This document shows, piece after piece, positions 6,186-16,699 of a DNA stretch of 64,000 bases (its first letter is position 1; each line of letters starts with the position of its first letter). A program made the position numbers and the translations under genes. The notes under the pieces were generated by a model. The model was not told the origin of the DNA. It worked only from the letters and a program-made list of their open reading frames with translations, and did not search any database. The DNA lies in NCBI RefSeq assembly GCF_030345705.1, contig NZ_JAUASW010000001.1, positions 1,674,001-1,738,000 on the forward strand, in the 5' to 3' direction. This DNA comes from Pelomonas sp. SE-A7 (GTDB lineage Bacteria; Pseudomonadota; Gammaproteobacteria; Burkholderiales; Burkholderiaceae_C).

Positions 6186-8603
6186 TCAACTGGCCTGTCG
6201 GAAGGCCATCACTGCCTGGTTGCGGAGCGTGCGCAAGAGCGAGAGCTCCTTCTCCCCCAGGTCGATGCTGCCGGGCTCGGGCTTGTCGGCATAGATCAAC
6301 GCAAAGGGCGCGCCCTTGAGCGACATCGGCAGCAGCAGGAAACTGCCGGCCCGCAGATGTTCGCGGTGCCACGCCGGCAGTCGCTCGGCGATGCTGCCCT
6401 GCGAGGCGTCCGCGATCAGCGTGTCGGCCCCCTTCAGGGCCACGGCACTGAACAAATCGGGCAAGCTGCCGGCCGATAGCTTCAAGGCAACCTTGAACTG
6501 AGGGACGACGACCTCGACGCCCTCGCCCAGGCCGAAGCGGCCGGTCAATGTTTCGGTGCGCGCATCCCGCAGACAGAACACCACGCGGCGGAAGCCCAGG
6601 CCACGGTACATGGTCTCCAGCACCATGCGCAGGATCTCATTGAGCTTGACGCTCTCGACCATGGCATCCGTGATGTCCTGGATGCCGGCCGCCAGCACCT
6701 GGGCGATCTGCTCGCGCGATTGCGGCGGCTCGATCACCTGGGTCGATTCGAACGTGGCCTGCAGCTGGTGCGGCGACAGCGAGTCGCTGGGTGCCGGCGT
6801 CAGCGGCGCCAGCAGCCTCTGGGCCGGTGAATTCTTGGCCGGCAGGATGTCCATGGCCACGGCCAGCTGCGACAGTTTCTGGCGCGCTTGGTCAGCCGCC
6901 TGATCAAAGGCGTCGGCCGTAACGCCCAGGGCACGTGCATAGCGCTGGGCCATGGCCCGAACCTTGGCATGGGCCTCAGCCGGATCACTCTGCAAGATCA
7001 GGTCGGCCACATCGTTGGCGGCGCGAGCCAGCCAGCGATGGCGCTCGACCGGGCTGTCGAGCAGCTTGGTCGGTGGCTCGCCCTCCGGCCGGCGCATCGA
7101 ACGCTGCAGCACCTCGGGCAGCCCCCATTGACGAGCCACCCCCAGACCCAGTTGCTCGTAGCTCAAGCCCAGCACCTGGATCGAGGCCGTCGTCTCGCTG
7201 ACCGGTGGCGCGTTGTTCTGGCGCTCGGCGCGCACCAGGCGCCGCACCTGCTGCGCTTCCTCGGGGAAATAGAACTCGGTCAGCGATCGCCCCAGGGTCT
7301 GGAACATGGCACAGAGAAAGGCTTCCTCGCTCTCACGCGAGTTGGGCGCCAGTTCGCGCGCCAGCGAGGCTGCCATCAGCGAGCGAAGGAACTCCTCGCG
7401 CAACTGCTGGGCATGGGCCTTGTTCTCCATGCGCTCCAGCACGATCAGAGACAGTGCCAGGTTGCGAATGCCAGCAAAGCCTATCAACGCCGCGGCGCGT
7501 GAAACCGTGGAGATGCTGCCTCCCCCCGCATGGCTGAAATGCGCGGTGTTGACCATGCGAAGCAGCTTGTGGGTCAGGGCCACGTCCTTGAGGATCTCGT
7601 TGGACAGATTGGCAAGGCTTTCGTTCTCGGACGCGGTCAGCCGCTGGATGCGCGTGATCGAATCCGACATCGCCGGAAAGTCGCTCTTGTGCCGCATGCG
7701 GCGCAGCAGGAACTCCAGCGCCGCCATGTCGCCGCCATCGCTCGCCGCCTGTGCCGTGGGATGCAGCCATTCAACCAGGGCCTCGTGCATGGCCTTGGCC
7801 GTAGGCCAGCGCGACTTGCCGTCGCGGGCCAGGCCACGCTGCACGATGGCGCGCAGCGCGTCGTCCACGTCGGCCGCCAAGCCGGTCGGCAGCTGCAACT
7901 CTTGTTCCGTAACCCGCCGCACGGCCTTCCAGGGATCCGGGTCGCTGTTGAGCCGCAGGCCCGACAGCATCTCCGCCAGCATCACCGCCGCTGCGAACAC
8001 ATCCATGACCGGCGCCGGCGCCTCGCCGCGAGCCGCCTCGGGCGAGATGTAGCCCGGGGTGCCGACTATGCGCTGCGGCTTTCCGGCATCGCTGACGCGG
8101 GCCGCAATGCCGAAGTCCATCACCCGCGGCCGGCCCTTGGCATCGATCAGGATATTGCTGGGCTTGAGATCACGATGCACCACGCCGGCAGCATGCGCGG
8201 TCTGCAGCGCATCCAGCACGCCCAGCACCATCTCGACGGCATCGCGCGCGGTCATTCGGCCCTTGTCGCGCAGGCGCTCGCCGAGGGTCTCGCCGGCCAC
8301 GTACTCGAACACGAGGTAGGGCTTGCCGTCCTGCACGTCGGCTTCGAACACCGGGACGATGTTGGAATGGTTCAAGCGGCTGACCGCGCGGGCCTCGTGC
8401 AGCCATTGATCGACGCTGCTCTGGTCGGTACCGGGTCGCAGCAGCTTGAGCGCGACGTCGCGGTCCAGCCGCGGATCATGAGCCAGCCAGACCGTGGCCT
8501 GCGCCCCCTCGCCCAGGCGGCGCAACAGGCGAAAGCGCCCGATCTCCGGAGGCAGCGTATCGGGGTTGAAGTCAACGCCGCCACCGCCACGCGTCGTGTT
8601 CAT
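6186..8603 (-). CDS. Ser/Thr protein kinase with HDOD and C-terminal GAF-like domain
   Basis: 805 aa. Kinase domain at about residues 22-290 with every key residue: glycine loop GEGAQATV (31-38), ALKLL lysine (K53), HRDLKPSN (143-150) and DFG (163-165). Next is an HDOD domain (about 300-500; ILKDVALTHKLLRMVN, AAALIGFAGIRNLALSL). A C-terminal GAF-like region (about 640-805) contains VESVKLNEILRMVLETMYRGL. HDOD domains are inactive HD-type signalling modules, and GAF domains bind small ligands. The predicted role is cytoplasmic signal transduction by phosphorylation of unknown targets. Its ATG overlaps the stop of the upstream pseudokinase gene by four bases, so translation is coupled. Confidence 0.85.
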   Translation of the reverse strand: MNTTRGGGGVDFNPDTLPPEIGRFRLLRRLGEGAQATVWLAHDPRLDRDVALKLLRPGTDQSSVDQWLHEARAVSRLNHSNIVPVFEADVQDGKPYLVFEYVAGETLGERLRDKGRMTARDAVEMVLGVLDALQTAHAAGVVHRDLKPSNILIDAKGRPRVMDFGIAARVSDAGKPQRIVGTPGYISPEAARGEAPAPVMDVFAAAVMLAEMLSGLRLNSDPDPWKAVRRVTEQELQLPTGLAADVDDALRAIVQRGLARDGKSRWPTAKAMHEALVEWLHPTAQAASDGGDMAALEFLLRRMRHKSDFPAMSDSITRIQRLTASENESLANLSNEILKDVALTHKLLRMVNTAHFSHAGGGSISTVSRAAALIGFAGIRNLALSLIVLERMENKAHAQQLREEFLRSLMAASLARELAPNSRESEEAFLCAMFQTLGRSLTEFYFPEEAQQVRRLVRAERQNNAPPVSETTASIQVLGLSYEQLGLGVARQWGLPEVLQRSMRRPEGEPPTKLLDSPVERHRWLARAANDVADLILQSDPAEAHAKVRAMAQRYARALGVTADAFDQAADQARQKLSQLAVAMDILPAKNSPAQRLLAPLTPAPSDSLSPHQLQATFESTQVIEPPQSREQIAQVLAAGIQDITDAMVESVKLNEILRMVLETMYRGLGFRRVVFCLRDARTETLTGRFGLGEGVEVVVPQFKVALKLSAGSLPDLFSAVALKGADTLIADASQGSIAERLPAWHREHLRAGSFLLLPMSLKGAPFALIYADKPEPGSIDLGEKELSLLRTLRNQAVMAFRQAS

Positions 8604-10420
8604 CGTCCACCACCCGAGAACGGCTCGGCCGCACGGCTGCGTAACGCCGACGCCTTGATCGCCGGCTCGGGCACCGCGACGCTGCGGGCCACCGGCTCGA
8701 CGGTGCCACCCGCAGCTGCTGGCGGCTGCAGCGCCTGCATCACTTCACGCAGGCCGAGACTCAGCACGCGGGCGTATCGCCGGGTCGCGAGCTCGACGCC
8801 GGCCTTGCGCTTCTCCTCGGGACCGGACAGCGCATCGACCAGCTCATTGGCCAGGCTGCAGGTCAGGCGCAGCAGCTCGGCATCAGACTCGGCCGACCGG
8901 ACCGGCGCGTCGGCCGGCTGGCGCCGGATCATATGCAGCAGTTCGTCGCCCAGCGACCAGTAGCGCGCCACCCCCGCGCCCAGGGTTTCGAGATCGGTGC
9001 CCAGCACCGCATAGGCCGCGGCCTGCTCGGTCATGCCGGCCGGGTTGAGATTGGTGTCGGTGGGCTCCGGGGGCTGCATCAGCTGCTTGATCTGCTGCGC
9101 ATCGTCCGGGAAGTGGTACTGCAGCAGCAGCTTGCCCAGGTTCTGCAGCACGCAGATCAGGTAGACCACGTCGCCGTCGTAGCCGGCAGGCCGCAAGGCC
9201 TGAGAGATCTCGCCCGCACGGTGCACCTTCTGCATCAGGCTGCGCAAGCGCGCGGCGTTCTGTTCGTTCGCCACGCCCGGCCACTGCTTGACCGAACGGG
9301 CCGCCTGCTCGACGCCATTGAGGCCAAGCATGGCGATGGCCCGCTGCATGTTCAGCACGGTGCCCTCGCCGCTGCCCTGCATGCGCAAGGCATTGTTGAC
9401 CCGGCGCAGCATCTCCAGCGACAGCGCCATGTCCTGCAGGATCATCGCCGCCACCGCGCTCGTGTGGGTGGCCTGCATGGAGCTGGACTGGGCCACGTGG
9501 ACCAGCTTGCTGCTGGTGCTTGGCAGGTGGCCCAGGCGCTGAATACGGTCGATCATGGTGGCGACCGGCCCGCCTTGTTCCTGCGAGGCCGCTGCGCGCC
9601 AGCCGTCCAGTGCGCGCAGGAAAACCCTGGCGCTGTGATAGCGCTGGCGCTCCTGAGCCGCCGTTGCCCGGTTCGCGATGGCACGCAGCGGCGCAGGAAT
9701 CGGATGCGGGGTCTCGAACGGCAGGCGCACCAGCTCCATGCCCTGGGGTTGCATGCGCTGCACGATCTCATGCAGGTCGGCCAGGTCCAGCACCTGACGC
9801 CCGCCCAGGCAGCGGTGCAGCAGCAGGCCCATGCAGACCACGTCTTCCTCTGCCGACTCGCGCACCGCGCGGCGGCTCACCGCATTGAAATCGACGTTGG
9901 CCGGGAAGACCTCCTGCGCCACCTCCAGGCCCAGCACCCGCACATGGCCAGCCGCGTCCATGACCACATGGGCCGCCTGAAGGTCCCGGTGGGCATGGCC
10001 AGCTTCATGGGCAAAGGCCAGGCCTTCCAGCGCTTGCCCCAGCCATTGCGCCACGTCGAGCGGCAACGGGTTGCACTGGCGGGTCAGGCGCTCGTCCAAG
10101 GTCTCGCCCAGGGCCCGGTCGTAGGCCAGATAGGGCCATTGGTCGACCTGGCCGACCTCGACCACATGTCCCAGGTTGGGATGCTGCACCCGCGAGCCGG
10201 CCTGGGCCATGCTCATCCAATGCTCCATGGCCGCCGGGCTGTTGGGCGCCTGGCGCGGCATGCAGAGCAGCATCTCCTGGTTGCTGCGGGAGTCGAACAC
10301 CAGCCACAGCATGCTGCGCATGCTCTTGTTCAAGAGAGCGCGAAGCTCGAAGCGGCCGAAGCGACGCAAGGGGGCGGCTGCCTGGCCGTTGCCGGTGGGA
10401 GCGCTGGAGGTCTCGGACAC
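8600..10420 (-). CDS. Pseudokinase-HDOD protein
   Basis: 606 aa, GTG start at 10420. The first 280 residues align in layout with the neighbouring kinase but the catalytic features are lost. The glycine loop reads ALLNKSMRSMLWLV. The beta-3 lysine is absent (EMLLCMPRQ). HRDLQAAH (144-151) has His in place of the metal-binding Asn, and DFG is replaced by LGL (163-165). A well-preserved HDOD domain follows (about 290-500; AAMILQDMALSLEMLRRVNN, AIAMLGLNGVEQAAR). The C-terminus is short and has no GAF domain. It probably acts as an allosteric or scaffold partner of the downstream kinase, with which it overlaps by four bases. That role is inference. Confidence 0.8.
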   Translation of the reverse strand: MSETSSAPTGNGQAAAPLRRFGRFELRALLNKSMRSMLWLVFDSRSNQEMLLCMPRQAPNSPAAMEHWMSMAQAGSRVQHPNLGHVVEVGQVDQWPYLAYDRALGETLDERLTRQCNPLPLDVAQWLGQALEGLAFAHEAGHAHRDLQAAHVVMDAAGHVRVLGLEVAQEVFPANVDFNAVSRRAVRESAEEDVVCMGLLLHRCLGGRQVLDLADLHEIVQRMQPQGMELVRLPFETPHPIPAPLRAIANRATAAQERQRYHSARVFLRALDGWRAAASQEQGGPVATMIDRIQRLGHLPSTSSKLVHVAQSSSMQATHTSAVAAMILQDMALSLEMLRRVNNALRMQGSGEGTVLNMQRAIAMLGLNGVEQAARSVKQWPGVANEQNAARLRSLMQKVHRAGEISQALRPAGYDGDVVYLICVLQNLGKLLLQYHFPDDAQQIKQLMQPPEPTDTNLNPAGMTEQAAAYAVLGTDLETLGAGVARYWSLGDELLHMIRRQPADAPVRSAESDAELLRLTCSLANELVDALSGPEEKRKAGVELATRRYARVLSLGLREVMQALQPPAAAGGTVEPVARSVAVPEPAIKASALRSRAAEPFSGGGR

Positions 10421-10520
10421 GTGCGAAGTCTTGTTGGTAACTATTGGTTCGAGTGTGCTCTATTTGAACGAGGCCAGGCAGAGGGCAATCGAGAGAACTG
10501 GCTTCGATAGCGTGAGGAAT

Positions 10521-13500
10521 TCAGCCCGCCAGCTGAGCCCACACCTTCTCGAGGCGCTTGACCGACACCGGCTGAGGCGTCCTCAGCTCCTGGGCGAACA
10601 GGCTGACCCGCAGCTCCTCCAGCTGCCAGCGGAAGTCGGCCAGGCGGGCGTCGTGCTGGCCCTTGAGCTCGGCCACCCGGCGCTGGTAGCGCTGCTCCAG
10701 CGGGCGCAGCTCCGACATCAGCTTGGCATCGCGGGCCGAGTCGGCGCGCAGCTTGTCCAGCCGTGCGGTGATCGCCTTCAGGTAGCGCGGCAAATGCTGG
10801 GCCTGGGTCCAGGGCGTGGCCGCGACGAAGTTCTTGGGAATCAGTCGCTGCAGCTGGGCCGTGATGTCGTCGGCCACGTCCTTGGGAGCCCGGGCGTCCT
10901 TGAGCTTGCGGACCGCGCCCTGGTAGTCCAGCAGGATCTGCAGGGCCAGGCGGGCCACCTCCTGAGCGATCAGGTTCAAGCGCGCGCGGCCCTCCTCTAT
11001 GCAGCGCTTGAAGGCGAACTCGTCGGTCGGCAAGGGATCGGTCAGGAAAGCACGGTCCAGTGCCAGGCCGATGATCTGGTCGCGCAGCTCCTCGGCCGTG
11101 CCCAGGGCCATGTAGACCACGGCCATCTTCTGCAGATCCGGGATGTTCTTCTCAAGGTACTTCAGCGGCTCCTTCAGCTGCAGAGCCACGAGCCGGCGCA
11201 GGCCGACCCGGTGCTTGGCGGTCGCGACCTCGGGTTCGTCGAACACCTCGATCTCGACATGGGCGCCCTTGTCGATCAGGGCCGGAAAGCCGATCAGGGC
11301 CTGGGCGCCGCGCTTGACTTCCATCAGCTCGGGCAGCTCGCCGAAAGTCCAGGCCGTGTAGGCGGTGGCGGCGTCGCGGACCGGTGCCTTGGGCGCAATC
11401 ACCTCGGCTCGAATGCCGCCCTTGGCAACCGGCGGCAGCGCAGGCGCAGCCGCCGGCAGCTTCAGCGCGGCCAGCGCCTGGAAGGCCGAACGGGCCTGGC
11501 TGCCCAGCTCGGCCTTCAAGGCCGCCAGGTTGCGGCCCTGGCCCAGCTGGCGGCCATGCTCGTCGACGATGCGGAAGTTCATGAACAGGTGCGGCTGCAG
11601 CTGCTCCAGCTTGAAGTCGTTCTTCTGGATGGCCAGCTGGGTGCGCTCGCGCACCGACTTCAGGAGCACCTCGACCAGGCTGCCCTGGCCAAACTCGCTC
11701 AGCTCCACGAACTCGGCCACATAGTCGGGCAACGGCACCAGGCGGGCCCGCGGCTTCTGGTGCAGGCTCTTGACCAGGGCCATGACCTTGGCCTCCAGCA
11801 TGCCCGGTACCAGCCATTCGCAGCGCTCGTCGCTGACCTGATTAAGCGCATAGATGGGCACGGTCACCGTCAGGCCGTCGCGCGCGTCGCCCGGCTGGTG
11901 CAGGTACTCGGCCTTGCAATCCACCCCGCCCATGCGGACCGTCTTGGGGAAGGCATTGCTGGTGATGCCGGCCGCCTCGTGGCGCATCAGCTCCTCGCGG
12001 CTGAGCATCAGCAGCTTGGGGTTGGCCTTGCTGGCCTGCCGGTACCACTTCTCGAGCGAGGCGCCGGAGCAGACCTCGGCCGGCAGCTGCTGGTCGTAGA
12101 AGGCTTGGATCAGCTCCTCGTCGACCAGCACGTCCTGGCGCCGCGACTTGTGTTCCAGCTCCTCGACCTTGGCCACCTGCTTCTGGTTGTGGGCCAAGAA
12201 GGGCAGGCGGCGGAACATCTCATCCGGCCAGTCGCCGTTGACCAGGCATTCGCGGATGAAGATCTCGCGCGCCGCCACCGGGTCGATCCGGCCGAAGTTC
12301 ACGCGGCGACCGCTGTAGATCACGATGCCGTACAGCGTGGCGCGCTCCAGTGCAATCACCTCGGCCGCCTTCTTCTCCCAGTGCGGCTCGGCCAACTGGG
12401 TCTTCAGCAGATGGCCGGCGATGCCGGGCAGCCATTGCGGCTCGATGGCGGCGATGCCGCGGCCGAACAGCCGCGTCGTATCGACCAGCTCGGCCGCGAC
12501 TATCCATCGCCCTGGCTTCTTGCTCAGGTGAGCGCCCGGATGGCGCCAGAACTTGATGCCGCGCGCGCCCAGGTACCAGTCGTCGTCATCGGCCTTGAGG
12601 CCGATATTGCCCAGCAGGCCGGCCAGCATGGACAGATGAACCTGCTCGTAGGTCGCGGCCGCGCCGTTCATGCGCCAGCCCTGCTCGGCCACGACGGTGT
12701 GCAGCTGCGAGTAGATGTCGCGCCATTCGCGCACGCGGCGCGGCGAGACGAAGTTGTCGCGCAGCAGCTGCTCATGGCGGCGGTTGCTGAGCTTGTGCTC
12801 GCCCTCGCCGCCACGCGATTCGCCCAGCCATTTCCACAGCTTCAGATAGCCCATGAACTCCGACTTCTCGTCGTCGAACTTCTTGTGCTTCTCGTCGGCG
12901 GCCTGCTGCTGCTCCATCGGCCGGTCGCGCACGTCCTGGCCCGAGAGCGCGCTGGCGATGATCAGCACTTCGCTCAGCGCATCACGCTGGCGCGCTTCCA
13001 GGATCATGCGGCCCACGCGCGGGTCCAGCGGCAGCTTGGACAGCTCGCGGCCCATCTCGGTCAGTTCGTTGCGCTCGTCCACCGCGCCCAGTTCGGCCAG
13101 CAGCTGGTAGCCATCGGCCACGGCCTTGCGCGGTGGCGGCTCGATGAAGGGAAAGTCCTCGACCGTGCCCAGGTGCAGGGCCTTCATCCGCAGAATCACG
13201 CCGGCCAGCGAGCTGCGCAGGATCTCGGGGTCGGTGAAGCGCGGCCGCTCGTTGAATTCCTTTTCTTCGTAGAGCCGTATGCAGATGCCGTTGGCCACGC
13301 GGCCGCAGCGGCCGGCGCGCTGGTTGGCCGCCGCCTGACTGATGGGCTCGATCTGCAGCTGCTCGACCTTGTTGCGGTAGCTGTAGCGCTTGACACGCGC
13401 CAGGCCGGGGTCGACAACGTAGCGGATGCCCGGCACCGTCAGCGAGGTCTCGGCCACGTTGGTGGCCAGCACGATGCGCGGCCGGCCATGGGCCTCGAAC

Positions 13501-14417
13501 ACGCGGTCCTGCTCCTGCTGCGACAGCCGGGCGAACAGCGGCAGCACCTCGACGCCGGGCGGATGGTGCTTGCGCAGCGCCTCGGCCGCCTCGCGGATCT
13601 CGCGCTCGCCAGGCAGGAAGACCAGCACGTCGCCCGAGCCCGAGCGCCAGAGCTCGTCCACCGCGTCGCAGATCGCGTCATTGACGTCGCGCTCCCGGCT
13701 CTCCTCGAACGGCCGGTAGCGCTGCTCGACCGGGAAGGTCCGGCCCGAGACCATGATGACCGGCGCAGGCCCCTTGGCGCTGGCGAAGTGGTTGGCAAAG
13801 CGATCGGCATCGATGGTGGCCGAGGTGACGATCACCTTGAGATCGGGCCGGCGAGCCAGGATCTCGCGCAGGTAGCCGAGCAGGAAGTCGATGTTGAGGC
13901 TGCGCTCGTGGGCCTCGTCGATGATGATGGTGTCGTAGGCCTTGAGCAGCGGGTCGGTCTGCGTCTCGGCCAGCAGGATGCCGTCCGTCATCAGCTTGAC
14001 CGAGGCGCCGCTCTGCAGCCGGTCCTGGAAGCGGACCTTGTAGCCGACCACCTCGCCCAGCGGGGTCTTCAGCTCCTCGGCGATGCGCTTGGCCACGCTG
14101 CTGGCGGCGATGCGCCGCGGCTGGGTGTGGCCGATCAGGCCGCCGCCATTGGCGCGACCCCGGCCCAGGGCCAGGGCGATCTTGGGCAGCTGCGTGGTCT
14201 TGCCCGAACCGGTCTCGCCGCAGACGATTACCACCTGGTGTTCGGCCACAGCCCGCATGATCTCCTCGCGCCGGCTCGATACCGGCAGCGATTCTGGGAA
14301 CTCGATCGGGGGCAGCGGGTTGGCCGGGGCCGCAGTGCGGCCGGCCGGCCGGGGCTCGCGGCGAGGGCCCTGAGGCCTGGGTTCGCGCCGCGGCGGTGGG
14401 GAAGTCTGGTCTTTCAC
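10521..14417 (-). CDS. hrpA: ATP-dependent RNA helicase HrpA
   Basis: 1298 aa, the normal size for HrpA. DEAH-box motifs in order: GETGSGKTTQ (motif I), TQPRRIAASSVAKRIAEE (Ia), IIIDEAHERS (II), VTSATIDADRF (III), then NVAETSLTVPGIRYVVD and QRAGRCGR (V and VI). Helicase-associated and OB-fold domains follow, and the large C-terminal DUF3418-type extension characteristic of HrpA fills the last 600 residues. HrpA unwinds RNA and is linked to rescue of stalled translation and mRNA processing. The start is GTG at 14417, just before an Arg/Pro-rich low-complexity N-terminus. It stands alone on the minus strand, 100 bp upstream of the pseudokinase gene. Confidence 0.95.
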   Translation of the reverse strand: MKDQTSPPPRREPRPQGPRREPRPAGRTAAPANPLPPIEFPESLPVSSRREEIMRAVAEHQVVIVCGETGSGKTTQLPKIALALGRGRANGGGLIGHTQPRRIAASSVAKRIAEELKTPLGEVVGYKVRFQDRLQSGASVKLMTDGILLAETQTDPLLKAYDTIIIDEAHERSLNIDFLLGYLREILARRPDLKVIVTSATIDADRFANHFASAKGPAPVIMVSGRTFPVEQRYRPFEESRERDVNDAICDAVDELWRSGSGDVLVFLPGEREIREAAEALRKHHPPGVEVLPLFARLSQQEQDRVFEAHGRPRIVLATNVAETSLTVPGIRYVVDPGLARVKRYSYRNKVEQLQIEPISQAAANQRAGRCGRVANGICIRLYEEKEFNERPRFTDPEILRSSLAGVILRMKALHLGTVEDFPFIEPPPRKAVADGYQLLAELGAVDERNELTEMGRELSKLPLDPRVGRMILEARQRDALSEVLIIASALSGQDVRDRPMEQQQAADEKHKKFDDEKSEFMGYLKLWKWLGESRGGEGEHKLSNRRHEQLLRDNFVSPRRVREWRDIYSQLHTVVAEQGWRMNGAAATYEQVHLSMLAGLLGNIGLKADDDDWYLGARGIKFWRHPGAHLSKKPGRWIVAAELVDTTRLFGRGIAAIEPQWLPGIAGHLLKTQLAEPHWEKKAAEVIALERATLYGIVIYSGRRVNFGRIDPVAAREIFIRECLVNGDWPDEMFRRLPFLAHNQKQVAKVEELEHKSRRQDVLVDEELIQAFYDQQLPAEVCSGASLEKWYRQASKANPKLLMLSREELMRHEAAGITSNAFPKTVRMGGVDCKAEYLHQPGDARDGLTVTVPIYALNQVSDERCEWLVPGMLEAKVMALVKSLHQKPRARLVPLPDYVAEFVELSEFGQGSLVEVLLKSVRERTQLAIQKNDFKLEQLQPHLFMNFRIVDEHGRQLGQGRNLAALKAELGSQARSAFQALAALKLPAAAPALPPVAKGGIRAEVIAPKAPVRDAATAYTAWTFGELPELMEVKRGAQALIGFPALIDKGAHVEIEVFDEPEVATAKHRVGLRRLVALQLKEPLKYLEKNIPDLQKMAVVYMALGTAEELRDQIIGLALDRAFLTDPLPTDEFAFKRCIEEGRARLNLIAQEVARLALQILLDYQGAVRKLKDARAPKDVADDITAQLQRLIPKNFVAATPWTQAQHLPRYLKAITARLDKLRADSARDAKLMSELRPLEQRYQRRVAELKGQHDARLADFRWQLEELRVSLFAQELRTPQPVSVKRLEKVWAQLAG

Positions 14418-14454
14418 GGGACGCGGATTATCCGCGCCCCGCGAGCGGGCTCGC

Positions 14455-14853
14455 TCAGGCCTTCTGGCTCTCGTAGGTGATCACGCTGATGGTGGCTCCC
14501 TGCGGATCGCGGATGCAGGCCATGCGGCCGACCGTGGGCACGTCCATCGGCGGCATCAGCACCGCGCCGCCCAGGGCCGTGCACTTGGCGATGGTCTCGT
14601 CCACGTTATCCACGGTGACGTAGCAACCCCAGACCGTGGGCATGGGCGGCGCGCCCTCGCCGCAGGCCGTGCTGTCCATCATGCCGGCGATGGGCTGCTC
14701 GCCCAGCTTGGCCACGGTGTACTTGCCGCCCTGCATGTCCATGGTTTCCAGCTTCCAGCCGAACAGGCTGCCGTAGAACTCGGCGGCGGCGCCGGGGTTG
14801 GGTGTCATCAGTTCGGACCAGCTGAAAGCGCCGTGGGTCTTCATTGCATCCAT
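14455..14853 (-). CDS. VOC family (glyoxalase-like) protein
   Basis: 132 aa with two beta-alpha-beta-beta-beta units. It begins GAFSWSELMTPNPGAAAEFYGSLFGW, the classic first unit of the vicinal oxygen chelate fold. The second unit contains YVTVDNVDETIAKCTALGG and ends with ACIRDPQGATISVIT. Some metal-site residues of true glyoxalases are not conserved in this group, and the substrate is unknown. The start ATG 14853 has AGGAG eight bases upstream. It is divergent from argA. Confidence 0.85.
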   Translation of the reverse strand: MDAMKTHGAFSWSELMTPNPGAAAEFYGSLFGWKLETMDMQGGKYTVAKLGEQPIAGMMDSTACGEGAPPMPTVWGCYVTVDNVDETIAKCTALGGAVLMPPMDVPTVGRMACIRDPQGATISVITYESQKA

Positions 14854-14937
14854 GATGTCTCGCTCCTGGTGAGGGGTGGGGAGGCGCCGATCCTCGCGCT
14901 AGCCTGTGACGACCGCAAGTCCGGGAAGTCGCTGCGG

Positions 14938-14943
14938 CACAAT
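14938..14943 (+). promoter_or_regulatory. Possible argA -10 element (CACAAT)
   Basis: CACAAT ends six bases before the argA ATG. A start at the normal distance would fall on the ATG itself, giving a leaderless mRNA. The -35 region is poor, and the element is proposed only because the same layout recurs at other genes in this window. Confidence 0.3.
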
Positions 14944-14949
14944 TCGCGC

Positions 14950-16290
<1,341 letters not shown>

Positions 16291-16356
16291 GTCCCGGGCT
16301 TTCAAGGGCGCGCTACAGTGCGCGCCGTTCTCTCTCACTGAATTCGAGGTTTTGCC

Positions 16357-16629
16357 ATGGCCCGCACCGTTCAATGCGTTTATCTGAAGAAGGAAGGCGA
16401 AGGCCTGGATTTCGCCCCCTACCCCGGCGAGCTGGGCAAGCGCATCTATGAAGGCGTCAGCAAGGAAGCCTGGGCTGCATGGATGAAGCACCAGACCATG
16501 CTGGTCAACGAAAACCGTCTGAACCTCGCTGATCAGCGCGCCCGCCAATATCTGGCCCGCCAGATGGAACAGTTCTTCTTCGGCGATGGCGCCGAGCAGC
16601 CGGCAGGCTATGTGCCGCCGTCGGCCTGA
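16357..16629 (+). CDS. yggX: YggX, probable Fe(2+)-trafficking / oxidative damage protection protein
   Basis: 90 aa, the family size. It contains RTVQCVYLKKEGEGLDFAPYPGELG, with the conserved Cys in the first strand, then KEAWAAWMKHQTMLVNENRLNL and ARQYLARQMEQFFFG. YggX proteins limit oxidative damage to iron-sulfur enzymes and are thought to handle labile iron. A GGCGCGC-TACAGT-GCGCGCC hairpin at 16307-16326 lies upstream. Its loop could double as a -10 element. The next gene is an iron-binding protein with a Fur box, so iron handling is a shared theme. Confidence 0.95.
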   Translation: MARTVQCVYLKKEGEGLDFAPYPGELGKRIYEGVSKEAWAAWMKHQTMLVNENRLNLADQRARQYLARQMEQFFFGDGAEQPAGYVPPSA

Positions 16630-16637
16630 GCTCGATC

Positions 16638-16658
16638 AAATAAGAACGATTCTTGTTT
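16638..16658 (+). promoter_or_regulatory. Fur box
   Basis: An inverted repeat centred on cga: AAGAA-CGA-TTCTT (16642-16654), extended outward by AAA and TTT with one mismatched pair. It fits the A/T-rich 19-bp Fur consensus and sits 42 bp upstream of an iron(III)-binding protein gene. TAGACT (16663-16668) just downstream may be the -10 element it covers. This predicts repression by Fe(2+)-Fur. Confidence 0.75.
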
Positions 16659-16699
16659 AGGCTAGACTCCGGGCCATCCCCAACCGGCCCGGAGTTTCC

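Noticed and set aside
10176..14480. A 1434-codon plus-strand open frame
   Set aside because: It lies exactly antisense to hrpA. The translation is low-complexity (Leu/Gln/Gly/Ala-rich) as expected from G/C-biased third positions, while the minus strand encodes full helicase motifs.
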